Shown one piece after another: positions 26,640-38,374 of a stretch of 64,000 nucleotides of DNA. The notes beneath the pieces were generated by a model that searched no databases, was not told the origin of the DNA, and was given only the letters and a program-made list of their open reading frames with translations. Position numbers and translations under genes: made by a program. Each line of letters begins with the position of its first letter. Position 1 is the stretch's first letter. Source of the stretch: DAOVXM01 sp963746255. GTDB taxonomy: Bacteria; Chloroflexota; Anaerolineae; Anaerolineales; UBA4823. The stretch covers positions 930,001 through 994,000 of the forward strand of contig CAVVAJ010000007.1 in NCBI GenBank assembly GCA_963746255.1, written 5' to 3'.

Positions 26640-28583
26640 CTAAGCTGGCAAGTATTCCACCGCCCACTCGATCTCGTGTTTCTTGAGTGTCTCAGCGGTC
26701 GGAATGCCGTCACTCGTCCAGCCAGCCAGTTCGTAATACTGGTCGATGGCGGTGTTCATCTGGGCTTCGTCCAGGGCAATGCCAGCCGTCGGGCCTTCAC
26801 CCTGCAGGGCTTTGAAGAATTTCTTGGGCAAATTATCGGCTTTGCGGTCGAAGCCTTCGCGGGCATTGAAGGTGCGCAGCAAATTCAGGCGGCGCGCGCC
26901 GACGGCCATCAACTCGTCCACAGTCACATCCCAGCCCGTGACAGCACTGACCATTTCAGCGGTTTCTTGCGGGCCGTAGAGCGTCCAACCGGGTCCCCAG
27001 ACAAACTGGCACAGTTCAACCGAATCGAGCATCGAGAAGAAGACGTGCGTCTGGTAGGCAAAGCGCACCTTTTCGTAGCCTAGACTCATCGGCTCCTGGG
27101 CTTCGTTCAGCCCCAGCAGAGCCAGGCGTTCCAGGTACAGGTCGGAGGCGATGCCGTCTTCATACATCCAGTCATGTTCGCTGGACTGGTGGTCCGCGCC
27201 GAAGGGATTGACCGCGTAGATCAGTCCCAGAGAGCGTTTGGCCTGCGGCATGTGCGCCGGGGCTTCCGCGCCCTTGACCGTGATCAGGCACTCGTCAGCG
27301 CCGTTGCTCCAGATTTTGGCAATACGCTCGGAACCCTGCCCGAGCAACTTGCCAAAGTCTCCTTCGCCGTTCAGCATCAGCTTGAGGGCAGCCAGCATGG
27401 CATCGGCATTGCCAAATTTCAGTTCCAGACTACCAGTCTGCTCCTTGGTGACAATGCCTTTCTCGAAGCATTCCATCGCAAATGCAATCGTTGCCCCGGC
27501 AGCAATCGTATCCGCTCCATATTCGTTGCACATCTGGTTAGCCAGGTTGGCCGCGGCTAGGTTGTCCACGCCGCAGTAGGAGCCGAAGGTGCTGAGCGTT
27601 TCATATTCAGCACCACCGTAATGCGGATCGACCTTGTATGGGCCATCGGTGATCTCGACCACGCGCTTACAGCGCACCACACAGGCGTAGCAGGTTTCGC
27701 GCCCTTGTTTGTCCTGTTTGCCTTCCGCCACACCTTTCAGCACCGTGTCGTACATTGTTTCGCCGCTGATGGCTTCAGCGCCTTCGAAGGTGCCTTCGTT
27801 GTAGTTGTAGGTCGGAAGCGTGCCCATCGAATGCTGTGGCATGACTACGCTGGCCGTGCCGTATTTAGCCAGGCCTTCCATGTCGGGGTTTTCAATCACG
27901 CCTTTAGGCCCAAAGCGGTTGAGCGCTGTTAGCACTTTCTGGTCGGCGATGCCAGGTTTGGATGTGCCGCGCACGGCTACGGCGCGCAGGTTCTTGGAGG
28001 CCATTACCGCGCCCATACCTGTGCGTCCGTTGTTGCGGTTAGACATGGAGACTAGCGAGGAGAACTGCACACCATTTTCAGCCGCAGGACCATACTGAAG
28101 AACTTCGATCTTGGTGTCACCTAATTCTTCACGGATGGCCGCTTCGGCTTCACCCGTCAGCTTGCCGGCCAGACCAGCAGCATCACGCAGCTCTGCCACA
28201 CCGTCCTTGATCCACAGGTAAACTGGTTTTGACGATTTGCCTTTTATGACGATACCGTCCAAGCCCGCGAACTTGAGTTCGGCGGGGAAGAAACCGCCGC
28301 CCTGAGAATCGCCGATCCCACCGCTGAGTGGGGACTTGGCATTGGCGTTGATGCGGCTCTGGCCTGAGATCGCCGCGCCGGTTGTTACGCCGGTGAATAG
28401 GGTCAAGACATTCTCCGGGCCGAGCGCATCTGCACCTTTGGGTATGTCGTGCAGGATGTAGTACATCCCCATTGCTGAACCGCCCATGTACTTGCGATAG
28501 AACGATTCGGGCGGGGTCTCGATTTCCAACTTGCCGTTGGTCAAATCGACGTGCAGGATTTTTCCAGTGTATCCGTTGGGCAT
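26640..28583 (-). CDS. Aldehyde:ferredoxin oxidoreductase
   Basis: A 647-residue tungsten/molybdenum enzyme that oxidises aldehydes to acids and reduces ferredoxin. It begins GYTGKILHVDLTNGKLE and has the GGSAMGMY and GQSRINANAKSPLSGGIGDS segments of the pterin-binding first domain. The [4Fe-4S] ligands are Cys298, Cys301 and Cys305 with Cys525 (VELCQF). Between potABCD and a second aminotransferase, its likely substrate is the aminoaldehyde made from putrescine. A hairpin terminator separates it from potD, so it may have its own promoter. Confidence 0.93.
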   Translation of the reverse strand: MPNGYTGKILHVDLTNGKLEIETPPESFYRKYMGGSAMGMYYILHDIPKGADALGPENVLTLFTGVTTGAAISGQSRINANAKSPLSGGIGDSQGGGFFPAELKFAGLDGIVIKGKSSKPVYLWIKDGVAELRDAAGLAGKLTGEAEAAIREELGDTKIEVLQYGPAAENGVQFSSLVSMSNRNNGRTGMGAVMASKNLRAVAVRGTSKPGIADQKVLTALNRFGPKGVIENPDMEGLAKYGTASVVMPQHSMGTLPTYNYNEGTFEGAEAISGETMYDTVLKGVAEGKQDKQGRETCYACVVRCKRVVEITDGPYKVDPHYGGAEYETLSTFGSYCGVDNLAAANLANQMCNEYGADTIAAGATIAFAMECFEKGIVTKEQTGSLELKFGNADAMLAALKLMLNGEGDFGKLLGQGSERIAKIWSNGADECLITVKGAEAPAHMPQAKRSLGLIYAVNPFGADHQSSEHDWMYEDGIASDLYLERLALLGLNEAQEPMSLGYEKVRFAYQTHVFFSMLDSVELCQFVWGPGWTLYGPQETAEMVSAVTGWDVTVDELMAVGARRLNLLRTFNAREGFDRKADNLPKKFFKALQGEGPTAGIALDEAQMNTAIDQYYELAGWTSDGIPTAETLKKHEIEWAVEYLPA

Positions 28584-28684
28584 GGGATTCTCCTCACTAG
28601 AGAAAAGTGGATTTCAAACTAAAATAAGGCCTGACTCTGTATAAGGACGGGTCTTCCGAGTCGCAATTCAATAATTTCGAAACC

Positions 28685-28718
28685 GATAAAATCGGAGTAC
28701 CGTACCCCGATTTTTATC
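28685..28718 (-). terminator. Hairpin terminator after potD
   Basis: On the minus strand, GATAAAAATCGGGGTAC and GTACTCCGATTTTATC form a 14 to 16 bp stem rich in A-T at its base, ending in TTTTATC. It lies between the potD stop (28824) and the aldehyde oxidoreductase start (28583). Confidence 0.6.
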
Positions 28719-28823
28719 AAATGCATCAAGCGCGGGAAGTTGAACTGTCAGGCAGTGGATGCTGATCTTTTCCCCAGAGTCAGTTCAGCGTCCCGCGCGT
28801 ATCGTTACAAGGTCAGGCGATTA

Positions 28824-29969
28824 CTACTCGCCCTTGACCTCTGTCCAAATCTGGTCATAGAGCGGAGTCGCCTCACCGACATCTTCCATAAAGAAGCCCT
28901 TCGCTAGTGCTTCGGGTGGGGTGTTGGTAATCGGCGAGTTGATGTACATATCGTAAAACTCGGTCTGATTGGCTTTGGCGTATTCCAAAGCGGCGGCGTT
29001 GGGGACGGTGTAGGGGAAGTCGCGCAGCATCATCCAGAACATATTGCCCTGCTCAATGTAATTGACCCAAGCGTAAACTGCATCCAGATGCGGGGCGCTG
29101 GACGGGACAGCCCAGTTATCCTGCCATAGGATGGCGCCTTCGCTGGGGAAAACGTATTCGAAAGCTGGGTCTTCCTGATGGGCAGTGAACGCCTCGCCAT
29201 TCCAGACGTTGCCCAAATCTACGTCACCTGCAATCAAAGCGGTCTTGGGGCTGTCGCTATCGAAGAGTTTGACGTTGGGGATCAGTTCCATTAATTTTTG
29301 TTTGGCTTCTTCCAATTGCGCCGGGTCTTTGGTGTTGAGGTCGTAGCCCAGAGTTAGCAGTGTGAAACCAATCACTACGCGGGGATCATCGAGCAGCACC
29401 AGGCGTCCAGCGTACTCGGGGTTCCATAGATCTTCCCAGGATGTCGGCGGGGTGGAAACGCGGTCGACATTGTAGATAATGGAGTCGGTACCTGCCATGT
29501 AGGGGATAGTGTACTGATTACCAGGATCGAAGGGCAAATCCATGAAGCCGGGGTCAATATTCGCCAACATCGCCAGTTGAGCCTGATCCCATTTCTGAAG
29601 CATACCCTGATCGATCATCAGAGAGATAATGTAATCGGTGGGCAAAATCAGATCGTAGGTCGTGGCTCCGGCGGAGAGTTTAGCGTACATCTCCTCGTTG
29701 CTGGAATACTCATCGTGGTTTACTTTGATGTCGTAAACCAGCTCGAAGCATTCCTTCCACTCGACGGGGATGTACTCCGTCCACACGAAGAGATTTAATT
29801 CTTTCGATGTGACCTCGACGCGCGGTTCTGGCTGTGGGCAAACGAAACCTGAACTGGTAACGAGTTGCCCTGCTTCGTCCTTGGCAGGCGCTCCGCCGCC
29901 ACAGGCTGCCAGCAACATGCTAAATACTGTTAACGTTGCCAGCACTTTCCAGAGAGTTATGTTTTTCAT
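28824..29969 (-). CDS. potD: Spermidine/putrescine ABC transporter substrate-binding lipoprotein
   Basis: A 381-residue lipoprotein with signal peptide and lipobox LLAAC (Cys23). The mature part has the PotD/PotF landmarks LNLFVWTEYIPVEW, YDIKVNHDEYSSNEEMYAKL, TTYDLILPTDYIISLM, and a long middle NVDRVSTPPTSWEDLWNPEYAGRL. It captures polyamines outside the membrane and delivers them to PotBC. Last gene of the potABCD unit, followed by a terminator. Confidence 0.9.
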   Translation of the reverse strand: MKNITLWKVLATLTVFSMLLAACGGGAPAKDEAGQLVTSSGFVCPQPEPRVEVTSKELNLFVWTEYIPVEWKECFELVYDIKVNHDEYSSNEEMYAKLSAGATTYDLILPTDYIISLMIDQGMLQKWDQAQLAMLANIDPGFMDLPFDPGNQYTIPYMAGTDSIIYNVDRVSTPPTSWEDLWNPEYAGRLVLLDDPRVVIGFTLLTLGYDLNTKDPAQLEEAKQKLMELIPNVKLFDSDSPKTALIAGDVDLGNVWNGEAFTAHQEDPAFEYVFPSEGAILWQDNWAVPSSAPHLDAVYAWVNYIEQGNMFWMMLRDFPYTVPNAAALEYAKANQTEFYDMYINSPITNTPPEALAKGFFMEDVGEATPLYDQIWTEVKGE

Positions 29970-30068
29970 TTCTACCTCCTTGTTGATAGGTGAATAAGAT
30001 ACGAACTGTTATTGCAAACTTCGCAGATCAGACTGGCGTTCTGACCCGCGAGTTGTCAATCCGATCTA

Positions 30069-30946
30069 CTACGTTTGCCTGCTCTGCAAACGCTGGGTAA
30101 GGAAAACGGCGACAAAAATAATTAAAATCCACACCGCTGAGAGGGCATTAACCTGCGGCGTAACGATCCGTCGCAGCAACCCATAAACGTAGATCGGCAG
30201 CGTGGAGGCGCCGGGGCCGGTGGTGAAGAATGTGATCACAAAATCATCCAAAGAGAGGGTAAAAGCTAGTAGCGCGCCGGAGAGTACGCCTGGCATAATC
30301 GTTGGCAGGGTGACACGCCAGAAGGTAACTAGCTCGTTAGCGCCCAAATCCATGGAGGCTTCTTCGATGGACTGATCGAAACCATGCAGGCGAGCCCGTA
30401 CCACCAAGGCCACAAAAGGAACGCTGAAAGCAATATGCGAGACGATTACTGTGGTCAAACCCAAGGTAAACTGGCTATCGCCGATCAAGCTCAGGGCACT
30501 GTTTAACAGCGTGAACAACTGGCTGAACAAGACTAGAATGCCGATTCCCATCACGATTTCGGGAATAACGATGGGAATATATATAGATATTTCCGAAAAA
30601 GTTCTCAGCTTGAAGTTGTAGCGCTGCAAGGCAATTGCTGCCAGGGTGCCGATGATCGTAGAAGTGAATGTCGAAATCAAGGCGATGGTCAGCGTGTTAC
30701 GGGTAGCGTTCCGCACTTCAACATTCTTTGCCAACTCGCAGAACCAGTGGAAGGGACCGCAAGGACTCTGAATGACATTCCCTGTAACGATTTCGGTTGG
30801 TCCGACCTGAGTGATAAAGCCTTCGAAAAGAACGTTGGTTTTCGACGAATTAAAGGAGAATAGAAATAAAACCACTATTGGCATATAAAGGAAGAAATAC
30901 ACCAGCGCGCTGGAAACGATAACCAAGGGGGAGCGACGGTGCGGAT

Positions 30947-30950
<4 letters not shown>
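30069..30950 (-). CDS. potC: Spermidine/putrescine ABC transporter permease PotC
   Basis: A 293-residue permease with six helices. The coupling loop EEASMDLGANELVTFWRVTLP (EAA motif) and the early YMPIVVLFLFSFNSSK segment are typical of PotC. It overlaps potB by 4 bases (start 30950, potB stop 30947), so translation is coupled. It pairs with PotB to form the channel driven by PotA. Confidence 0.92.
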
Positions 30951-31870
<920 letters not shown>

Positions 31871-31880
31871 GGCAATCTCG

Positions 31881-32990
<1,110 letters not shown>

Positions 32991-33010
32991 ATCATGATCC
33001 TAGATGCTAT

Positions 33011-33214
33011 TCATTCCGCCATCTGTGTTAGAACGTGTTTGGCAGCTTCCAGCACCTCGCTGACATGCTGATCGGTGTGGGCAGCTGAAATAAACAAGGG
33101 ATGCGAACTGGCCATCACGCCGGCTACACCGCCGGGCAGGTATCGGCTGGAGCGCTCAAACATGGCCTGGGATTTAGGTGTTCGAGCGAGAAAATGTTCT
33201 TCGAAAATGTTCAT
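33011..33214 (-). pseudogene. Internally deleted class III aminotransferase (both ends kept)
   Basis: An open 67-codon frame joins the N-terminus of a glutamate-1-semialdehyde-type aminotransferase (FEEHFLARTPKSQAMFERSSRYLPGGVAG) directly to its C-terminus (MASSHPLFISAAHTDQHVSEVLEAAKHVL). The whole catalytic core, including the PLP lysine, is absent. The two ends are in frame, so a clean internal deletion of about 1.1 kb is the simplest origin. It sits between the putrescine aminotransferase and potA, where a complete aminotransferase would have been an operon member. Confidence 0.7.
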
Positions 33215-33299
33215 TATTTGCCATTTATCTGATGTTGTTATGCATAAAACGTGAAATGGGAATGATGAACACGTGATGCACGGGTATGACTTTCACGTT

Positions 33300-34658
33300 T
33301 TACGCTAAGCGTTTAACATCTTCCAGCGTATCCGCTAGACGATTAAGAAGCTCGTCGATCTGTTCGTAGCTGATCACCAGCGGCGGCTCGATACGGATAG
33401 TCTTGGCGTTGGTCAACGTGCCGGCCACCATCACGCCGCGCTTGAACAACCCGGCGGCAACCTTGTAACCCACCTCTGGGTTGTGGAAATGCTGCCCGAT
33501 CAGCAATCCCTTGCCGGTGATTCCTTTATAAATTTGCGGATATTCGGCAGCTAATTCTTCGAGTTTGGGGATCAGATATGTACCTTTTGCAGCGGCCTGT
33601 TCCCACAGGCGGTCACGTAGCATGACGTGGATCGAGGCGATCGCTGCCGAACAGGCCAGTGCCCCGCCTCCTGTAGTAGTCGTATGAATGAAGGGATTGG
33701 GATCCATCATCACCTGCCAGATCTCCTCCGTCGAACTGAAAGCGCTTACCGGCATCACCCCGCCACCCAGCGACTTAGCCACCGCCACGATATCGGGCAC
33801 AACCTCCCAATGATCCACCCCCCATATTTTGCCGGTGCGCCCCAGGCCGGTCTGTACCTCGTCGGCGATCAGCAGCACACCGTATTGGCGGGTCGCATCC
33901 CGGATGCGCGGCCAGAAATTATCCGGTGGAACGATTACTCCGGCCTCGCCCTGAATCGGCTCCATCAGCACGGCCGCGATATCAATGCCGACCGTCTGAC
34001 AAATATCCAACTGACGCTCAACAGCCTCCGCATCCCCAAAGGGCACGTGATAGACCGGTCCGCCATAGAGCGTACCTACCGGTCGGCGGTAATCGGATTT
34101 ACCCATCATCGAGAGCGAGCCCATCGTTTTTCCGTGAAATGCTTTGACCGCCACGATGAAACCGCTTTTTTGAGTGTACATCTTGGCCAGTTTAATAGCG
34201 CCTTCGATCGCCTCGGTTCCGCTGGCAGCGAAGAAACTGTATTTGAGATCGCCGGGCGTGATCTGCGCCATCAACCGCGCCAGCACGCCGCGCAGCGGGT
34301 CGATCAATTCCTGGCTGGGCATGGGCGTACGCTTGAGTTGGGCACTGACAGCCGCCACCACATCTGGGTGCCCCCAGCCGAGATTCATCATGCCGTAGCC
34401 TCCCAGGCAATCGAGATACTCGCGCCCTAGCACATCTTTGAAAATCGCACCGGAGCCTGTCCATTCGACTGCTGCCCAGTCACCGGCTTCTGTTACAGAC
34501 TTGCGGTACTCCAGCCAGTTCCTGTTAAAGTGTTCGGCAAAGTTGTCTTTGGACTCACTGATAATCCATTTGGCTTGGACATCGTCAACGGTTTTCTGGG
34601 AGATGATGTCCAGCCATTGAGTTGAGTAGGAAAGGGCATTATCAACAGATTGTGGCAT
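33300..34658 (-). CDS. Putrescine aminotransferase-like class III aminotransferase
   Basis: A PLP enzyme of about 452 residues. The active lysine is Lys295 in VAVAKSLGGGVMP and the Asp is in LLIADEVQTGLGRTG. The N-terminal extension, DCLGGYGMMNLGWGHPDVVAAV and the GALACSAAIASI segment are close to the E. coli putrescine aminotransferase (PatA/YgjG) group. It would convert putrescine to 4-aminobutanal (cyclising to 1-pyrroline) with 2-oxoglutarate. Start set at 34658 (MPQSVDN); the frame extends to 34733 without better support. Stands beside the pot genes and an Lrp-type regulator. Confidence 0.85.
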   Translation of the reverse strand: MPQSVDNALSYSTQWLDIISQKTVDDVQAKWIISESKDNFAEHFNRNWLEYRKSVTEAGDWAAVEWTGSGAIFKDVLGREYLDCLGGYGMMNLGWGHPDVVAAVSAQLKRTPMPSQELIDPLRGVLARLMAQITPGDLKYSFFAASGTEAIEGAIKLAKMYTQKSGFIVAVKAFHGKTMGSLSMMGKSDYRRPVGTLYGGPVYHVPFGDAEAVERQLDICQTVGIDIAAVLMEPIQGEAGVIVPPDNFWPRIRDATRQYGVLLIADEVQTGLGRTGKIWGVDHWEVVPDIVAVAKSLGGGVMPVSAFSSTEEIWQVMMDPNPFIHTTTTGGGALACSAAIASIHVMLRDRLWEQAAAKGTYLIPKLEELAAEYPQIYKGITGKGLLIGQHFHNPEVGYKVAAGLFKRGVMVAGTLTNAKTIRIEPPLVISYEQIDELLNRLADTLEDVKRLA

Positions 34659-34759
34659 GCTGATCGCTCTAGAGATTGAAATTGCTAACGTTTTTTTACA
34701 GAAGATTAGGCGGTAGGGACGAGCCTGCCGCACTGGAGACAGAGGGTAAATAAGGCGAG

Positions 34760-35242
34760 TTATTCATTTTCGTCTTCCGCTACTCGATCAGGAACTCGCC
34801 ATTGATAAATATCTTTAATGATATTGGGAACAATTGATGTAACTGTTTTTCTAACACCAGGCACTTTTCGTACTACTTCAGTCACAAACCGATAAATTTC
34901 CGCAGTATCTTTGGCAACGACCTGGATACTGACGTCGGCCTCACCCATGGAGCAGGCTACATAAGTAGTGTTTTCGTTTTCGGCCATTTTATTGGCCACT
35001 TCGATGATTTTGTCTGATTCTACTTCCATCCAGACATCGGCATATATATCCAGTCCAAATGCCTGCGGGCTGATAATCGCACTGACGCGGATAATTTCTT
35101 CTTTCACCATACGCTCAATACGGTAGCGAACTGCACGCTCGGAAATATCACCGATTTGACGGGCAATCGCTGATGCAGACTTACGTCCATCTTCGAGGAG
35201 CATGTTGACGATATTTATATCAATCTTGTCGGTTTTATACAT
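34760..35242 (-). CDS. Lrp/AsnC family transcriptional regulator
   Basis: A 160-residue regulator. The N-terminal helix-turn-helix is DIVNMLLEDGRKSASAIARQIG...RAVRYRIERM, followed by an AsnC ligand-binding domain (ISPQAFGLDIYADVWMEVES, TYVACSMGEADVSIQVVAK). Start at 35242 (MYKTDKID) matches the family; a further ATG at 35269 is possible. As the first gene of the minus-strand polyamine cluster it is the probable local regulator, sensing an amino acid or amine. Confidence 0.9.
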   Translation of the reverse strand: MYKTDKIDINIVNMLLEDGRKSASAIARQIGDISERAVRYRIERMVKEEIIRVSAIISPQAFGLDIYADVWMEVESDKIIEVANKMAENENTTYVACSMGEADVSIQVVAKDTAEIYRFVTEVVRKVPGVRKTVTSIVPNIIKDIYQWRVPDRVAEDENE

Positions 35243-35401
35243 TATTTTAATATAAATTTCCGAATACAACTATTTTATACATAAGCTTAGCTTAATCGGC
35301 ATAATTCGTCAAGAAGGAATGGGCGGCAAGACTGTAACACATTTGGATGGCGAGATCCACGGCATTCAGGACAAAGGGGAGTTCCAGCGTCTGATCGACT
35401 T

Positions 35402-35525
35402 CCCAAGCCACCCCTTCGAACGCTTCTGCCCACCCCTGCAGCCGTCCTCCGATCAGCCCCTCCATCCTGCTCGTTCGCTCGCCGAACAGGTATTGGATCA
35501 GTTCTCGTCTTTTCACCGCCTGCAT
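35402..35525 (-). pseudogene. Integrase N-terminal domain, truncated copy 2
   Basis: Starts MQAVKRRELIQYLFGERTSRMEGLIGGRLQGWAEAFEG, matching the recombinase N-terminus at 48576-48965, then leaves the homology after about 40 codons. Upstream bases (AGAACAAGTGTTC near 35575) match the leaders of the other two copies. No palindrome array is visible next to it. An old, partial copy on the same strand. Confidence 0.7.
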
Positions 35526-35796
35526 ACATTTCCTCCCCCACGTCGCTGCTTCAACTACAGCAAAAAACCCCTTCAGAACAAGTGTTCCGGCTAATTAGTT
35601 TGCAGATACTGGGAAAAATAAGTAGATCTGCGATCGAAGCAGATCTTATGCGGGACCGCTGAAGTGAATAACCGCTTATCTTCAGCAGATAGTCCGGCCA
35701 TTCGCTTCGACTTGTTTTCATATTACCCGCTATCCAGTTGGCTAGAATTCAAAGTGGCTATCGACTAAATCTTTCCCATCTGGTAGGGGGGAACAG

Positions 35797-36441
35797 CTAT
35801 TGACTGCTGTCAGGTTTACATGCTGTCAGGCATACGGCAAATGTCCCGCCTGCCAGTATGCTTTGCTTCTTTGTATCCATCTGGTGTTGCGCGATCAGGG
35901 TGGGCAGTCCCTTCATCGCCATAAAGTGCCGGTAGTTCCTGAAATGTTCTCTGCCTGCCGCCAGCTCCGAGAGTACGATGATGGTTTTTGATATCCATCC
36001 TTGCATCGGTTGGTAGGGGCCTGGATGGAAGTCGATTAGCAAGATGCGGCCTTCATCTTTCTTGAGTACCCGTTTCATCTCGTTGAGCACCGCGGAACGG
36101 GTTTCCTCTGGCATCTCGTGCAGCGTTAGCATGGAGATGGCCAAGTCAAATTGGTCATCTTCATACGGCATCTTGGTCGCGTCACCGAGATCAAGTTGTG
36201 CGGTATCACCCAGCCGTTTGCGCGCGACCTCCAGCATGGCTGGGGATAGATCAAGACCATAAAGGTTGCACTTGTAGCGTTGGTACAGTTCGAGCTGCGT
36301 GCCGGTGCCGCAGCCCACATCCAGTATGCTCATCCCTGTAGCCGGGCGGAACATCCTGATCCCCACCAATTTCAAACCCTTGTTCATCGAATCAAACAGC
36401 CGGTCGTAGATCCCCGCGCTGGCACGGTAGTTGTCTTTCAT
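35797..36441 (-). CDS. Class I SAM-dependent methyltransferase (UbiE-like)
   Basis: A 214-residue methyltransferase. Motif I is ILDVGCGTGTQL (D41, GCGTG), followed by the acidic LYGLDLSPAMLEVARKR, the LDLGDATKMPYEDDQFDLAISMLTLHEM segment and the LKKDEGRILLIDFHP strand. The substrate is not evident. Its ATG overlaps the stop of the hydrolase gene upstream by 4 bases, so the pair is translationally coupled. Confidence 0.9.
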   Translation of the reverse strand: MKDNYRASAGIYDRLFDSMNKGLKLVGIRMFRPATGMSILDVGCGTGTQLELYQRYKCNLYGLDLSPAMLEVARKRLGDTAQLDLGDATKMPYEDDQFDLAISMLTLHEMPEETRSAVLNEMKRVLKKDEGRILLIDFHPGPYQPMQGWISKTIIVLSELAAGREHFRNYRHFMAMKGLPTLIAQHQMDTKKQSILAGGTFAVCLTACKPDSSQ

Positions 36442-37250
36442 CGTTCTTCTGCCTGGTTCTCAAGGAACTCCACCATCGCCGCGGTCACTGTTTCCGGTTC
36501 TTCAACCGTTGAAGTATGCCCAGCCCCCGGGATGACGACTAGTCTTGAGTTTGGAATGCCCGTGTGCATTTTCTCTGCCTTGGCTGGGATAGTGGCGACA
36601 TCCTGGTCACCAACGATGATCAGGGTGGGGATTTTAATCCGGTCAAGTTGATCACCCACGCCCTCCCGGATGATCACTCCGCCGACCGCGCGTGTGATCC
36701 CGATCCGGTCATTCGCCACCATGCGCTCTTTCCACTCTCGTTTTAGTCCCGCCCGTTCCGGGTCATTCAGGAACTTTTGCCCGAACATGATCTCCATCAC
36801 CCGATCAGCAACTATCCGTAATCCGATCCAGCGGGCGACAATGCTTAGCATTCGATAGCGCCTTGCCGCTTCCTTTGCTTCTGGATCTGCGGAGCTTTCG
36901 ATGAGCGTTAGCGACTTGATCAGGTCCGGTCGTCGAATTCCTAACCGCAGGCCGATAAAGCCGCCCATCGAGAGACCGACAAAATGGCATGGCGTACACT
37001 TGAGCTTTTCAATGAGCGCGACTGCATCCTCATATAAACGCTCTATCTCATAGCCGTCTTTGGTGACTTCACTTTGTCCCTGTCCTCTCAAATCGAAGGT
37101 AATGCAGCGATAAGATTGTTTCAAGGTCTCAATTTGATTGTGGAACATGTAGCCGCTCCACAGCAAGCCGTGCGCGAAGACAATCGTCTCCGGACCGCTT
37201 CCTCGATCCTCATAATACAACCTCGCCCCATTGATAGGTACGTGTGGCAT
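36438..37250 (-). CDS. Alpha/beta-fold hydrolase
   Basis: A 270-residue hydrolase. The oxyanion HG is at FAHGLLWSG, the nucleophile elbow is GLSMGG (Ser94), the acid lies in IIVGDQDVATI (near 222), and the catalytic His is in GAGHTSTVEEPE (near 248). It resembles ester or C-C bond hydrolases of the family. Coupled by overlap to the methyltransferase gene. Confidence 0.9.
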   Translation of the reverse strand: MPHVPINGARLYYEDRGSGPETIVFAHGLLWSGYMFHNQIETLKQSYRCITFDLRGQGQSEVTKDGYEIERLYEDAVALIEKLKCTPCHFVGLSMGGFIGLRLGIRRPDLIKSLTLIESSADPEAKEAARRYRMLSIVARWIGLRIVADRVMEIMFGQKFLNDPERAGLKREWKERMVANDRIGITRAVGGVIIREGVGDQLDRIKIPTLIIVGDQDVATIPAKAEKMHTGIPNSRLVVIPGAGHTSTVEEPETVTAAMVEFLENQAEER

Positions 37251-37652
37251 CTTGGTCCTCCGGAAATAAGTTATCCTGATGAATATTGGACAAGCAGGGT
37301 ATTGAAACGAAGTTGACCATATTTGGTCGCTATCGGCCTGGTAGTACTGTACAGCATTTTTTTACGAAAGTCAAACTTGTGCTGTTAAAGCAATCTCTGT
37401 TAGGATCTACTCGAATAAAGATTTGTAAATAACCAAATTTCCATATTGTAAAATAAATGCCAGGGAACGTCGCCCGTTCAAAGGGTGCATCTTTGCTGCC
37501 CTTCAAACTGACGAACGAGATATTTAGTCAGGACACCTGTAATAGTCAGTACAAGACAGGCGCAAATCTTTGATTTCCAAAGGTACAATAAAGCAACAAG
37601 TTAATGCGGTGTCTTATTCATCCTGGGATCACTGAACCATGGCAGATCAAAT
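37251..37652. other. Intergenic region between divergent genes
   Basis: 400 bp between the minus-strand hydrolase and the plus-strand gene at 37653. It should hold both promoters. No repeat, RNA or terminator could be supported. Confidence 0.4.
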
Positions 37653-38027
37653 ATGACCTTTGAAGAAATATTTCATTTAGACCCAATAAGCGCTAGCAAA
37701 CGCTTTGGCAGTGCGACTTTCCGCCGACTGCAAGAGGCGCTGGATGATTTTAACGCCGTACTTTCTGGGAATTCGCCCGTCCATGCCAGGGCAGACAAAG
37801 ATCACCCGGCGCTTACGGATGGGGGAACGACCTTCTATATTGGGGATGGTTATAAGTTGACGATTTTAATGAGTCTGAACGGCATTATGCATGGCGAAGA
37901 GTATATCCATGGTTATATTTATGGACCGATGATCAGCTTTGAACCGGAAGTCATGGTGGGAAACTACCCATCAATTCATCAGTTGTCTTTTTATCCAGGG
38001 GAGGAACTTAAAAAGCTACTTTCATGA
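37653..38027 (+). CDS. Conserved-looking hypothetical protein, 124 residues
   Basis: A soluble protein without signal or membrane segment. It contains two predicted beta regions (TTFYIGDGYKLTILMSL and EEYIHGYIYGPMISFEP). No family recognised. Codon use matches neighbours, and the frame runs from an ATG in an otherwise gene-poor region, so it is likely real. It has only a weak ribosome site. Confidence 0.55.
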   Translation: MTFEEIFHLDPISASKRFGSATFRRLQEALDDFNAVLSGNSPVHARADKDHPALTDGGTTFYIGDGYKLTILMSLNGIMHGEEYIHGYIYGPMISFEPEVMVGNYPSIHQLSFYPGEELKKLLS

Positions 38028-38374
38028 TGAGTATCGAAAACCTGTTATGAACTGGATAGTGGAATTGTGAAAATTTACCCATTGTTGACAAAAAAGGTAG
38101 GAATGTGTATATTATTTATATTCAACCTTAGCGATCTCATAACCAGAGGTGGTGTTTGATCACGATGCGGCTGGTATGTGTAGCAGCAAATTACCGATCT
38201 CTGTTACTTATTGAGTAAGTATTTATATGGGGTTAGTAAAAAGCAGTAATCCGATTTAGATGTGTGTTGATAAGTGCCAGCAGTATATGACGTGTATATG
38301 AGTTATCCTGGATGACAAATTTCTGAATGACTTAGGAAAGTCGACGCCCAATGTAATGCCGGTTTAACCTGTGA
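38028..38374. other. Intergenic region, AT-rich
   Basis: About 350 bp without a gene or clear signal, presumably containing the promoter for the secreted-protein gene at 38375. Confidence 0.4.

Noticed and set aside
28685..28718. Riboswitch before the aldehyde oxidoreductase
   Set aside because: Only one simple terminator-like hairpin after potD is visible; no known aptamer pattern.
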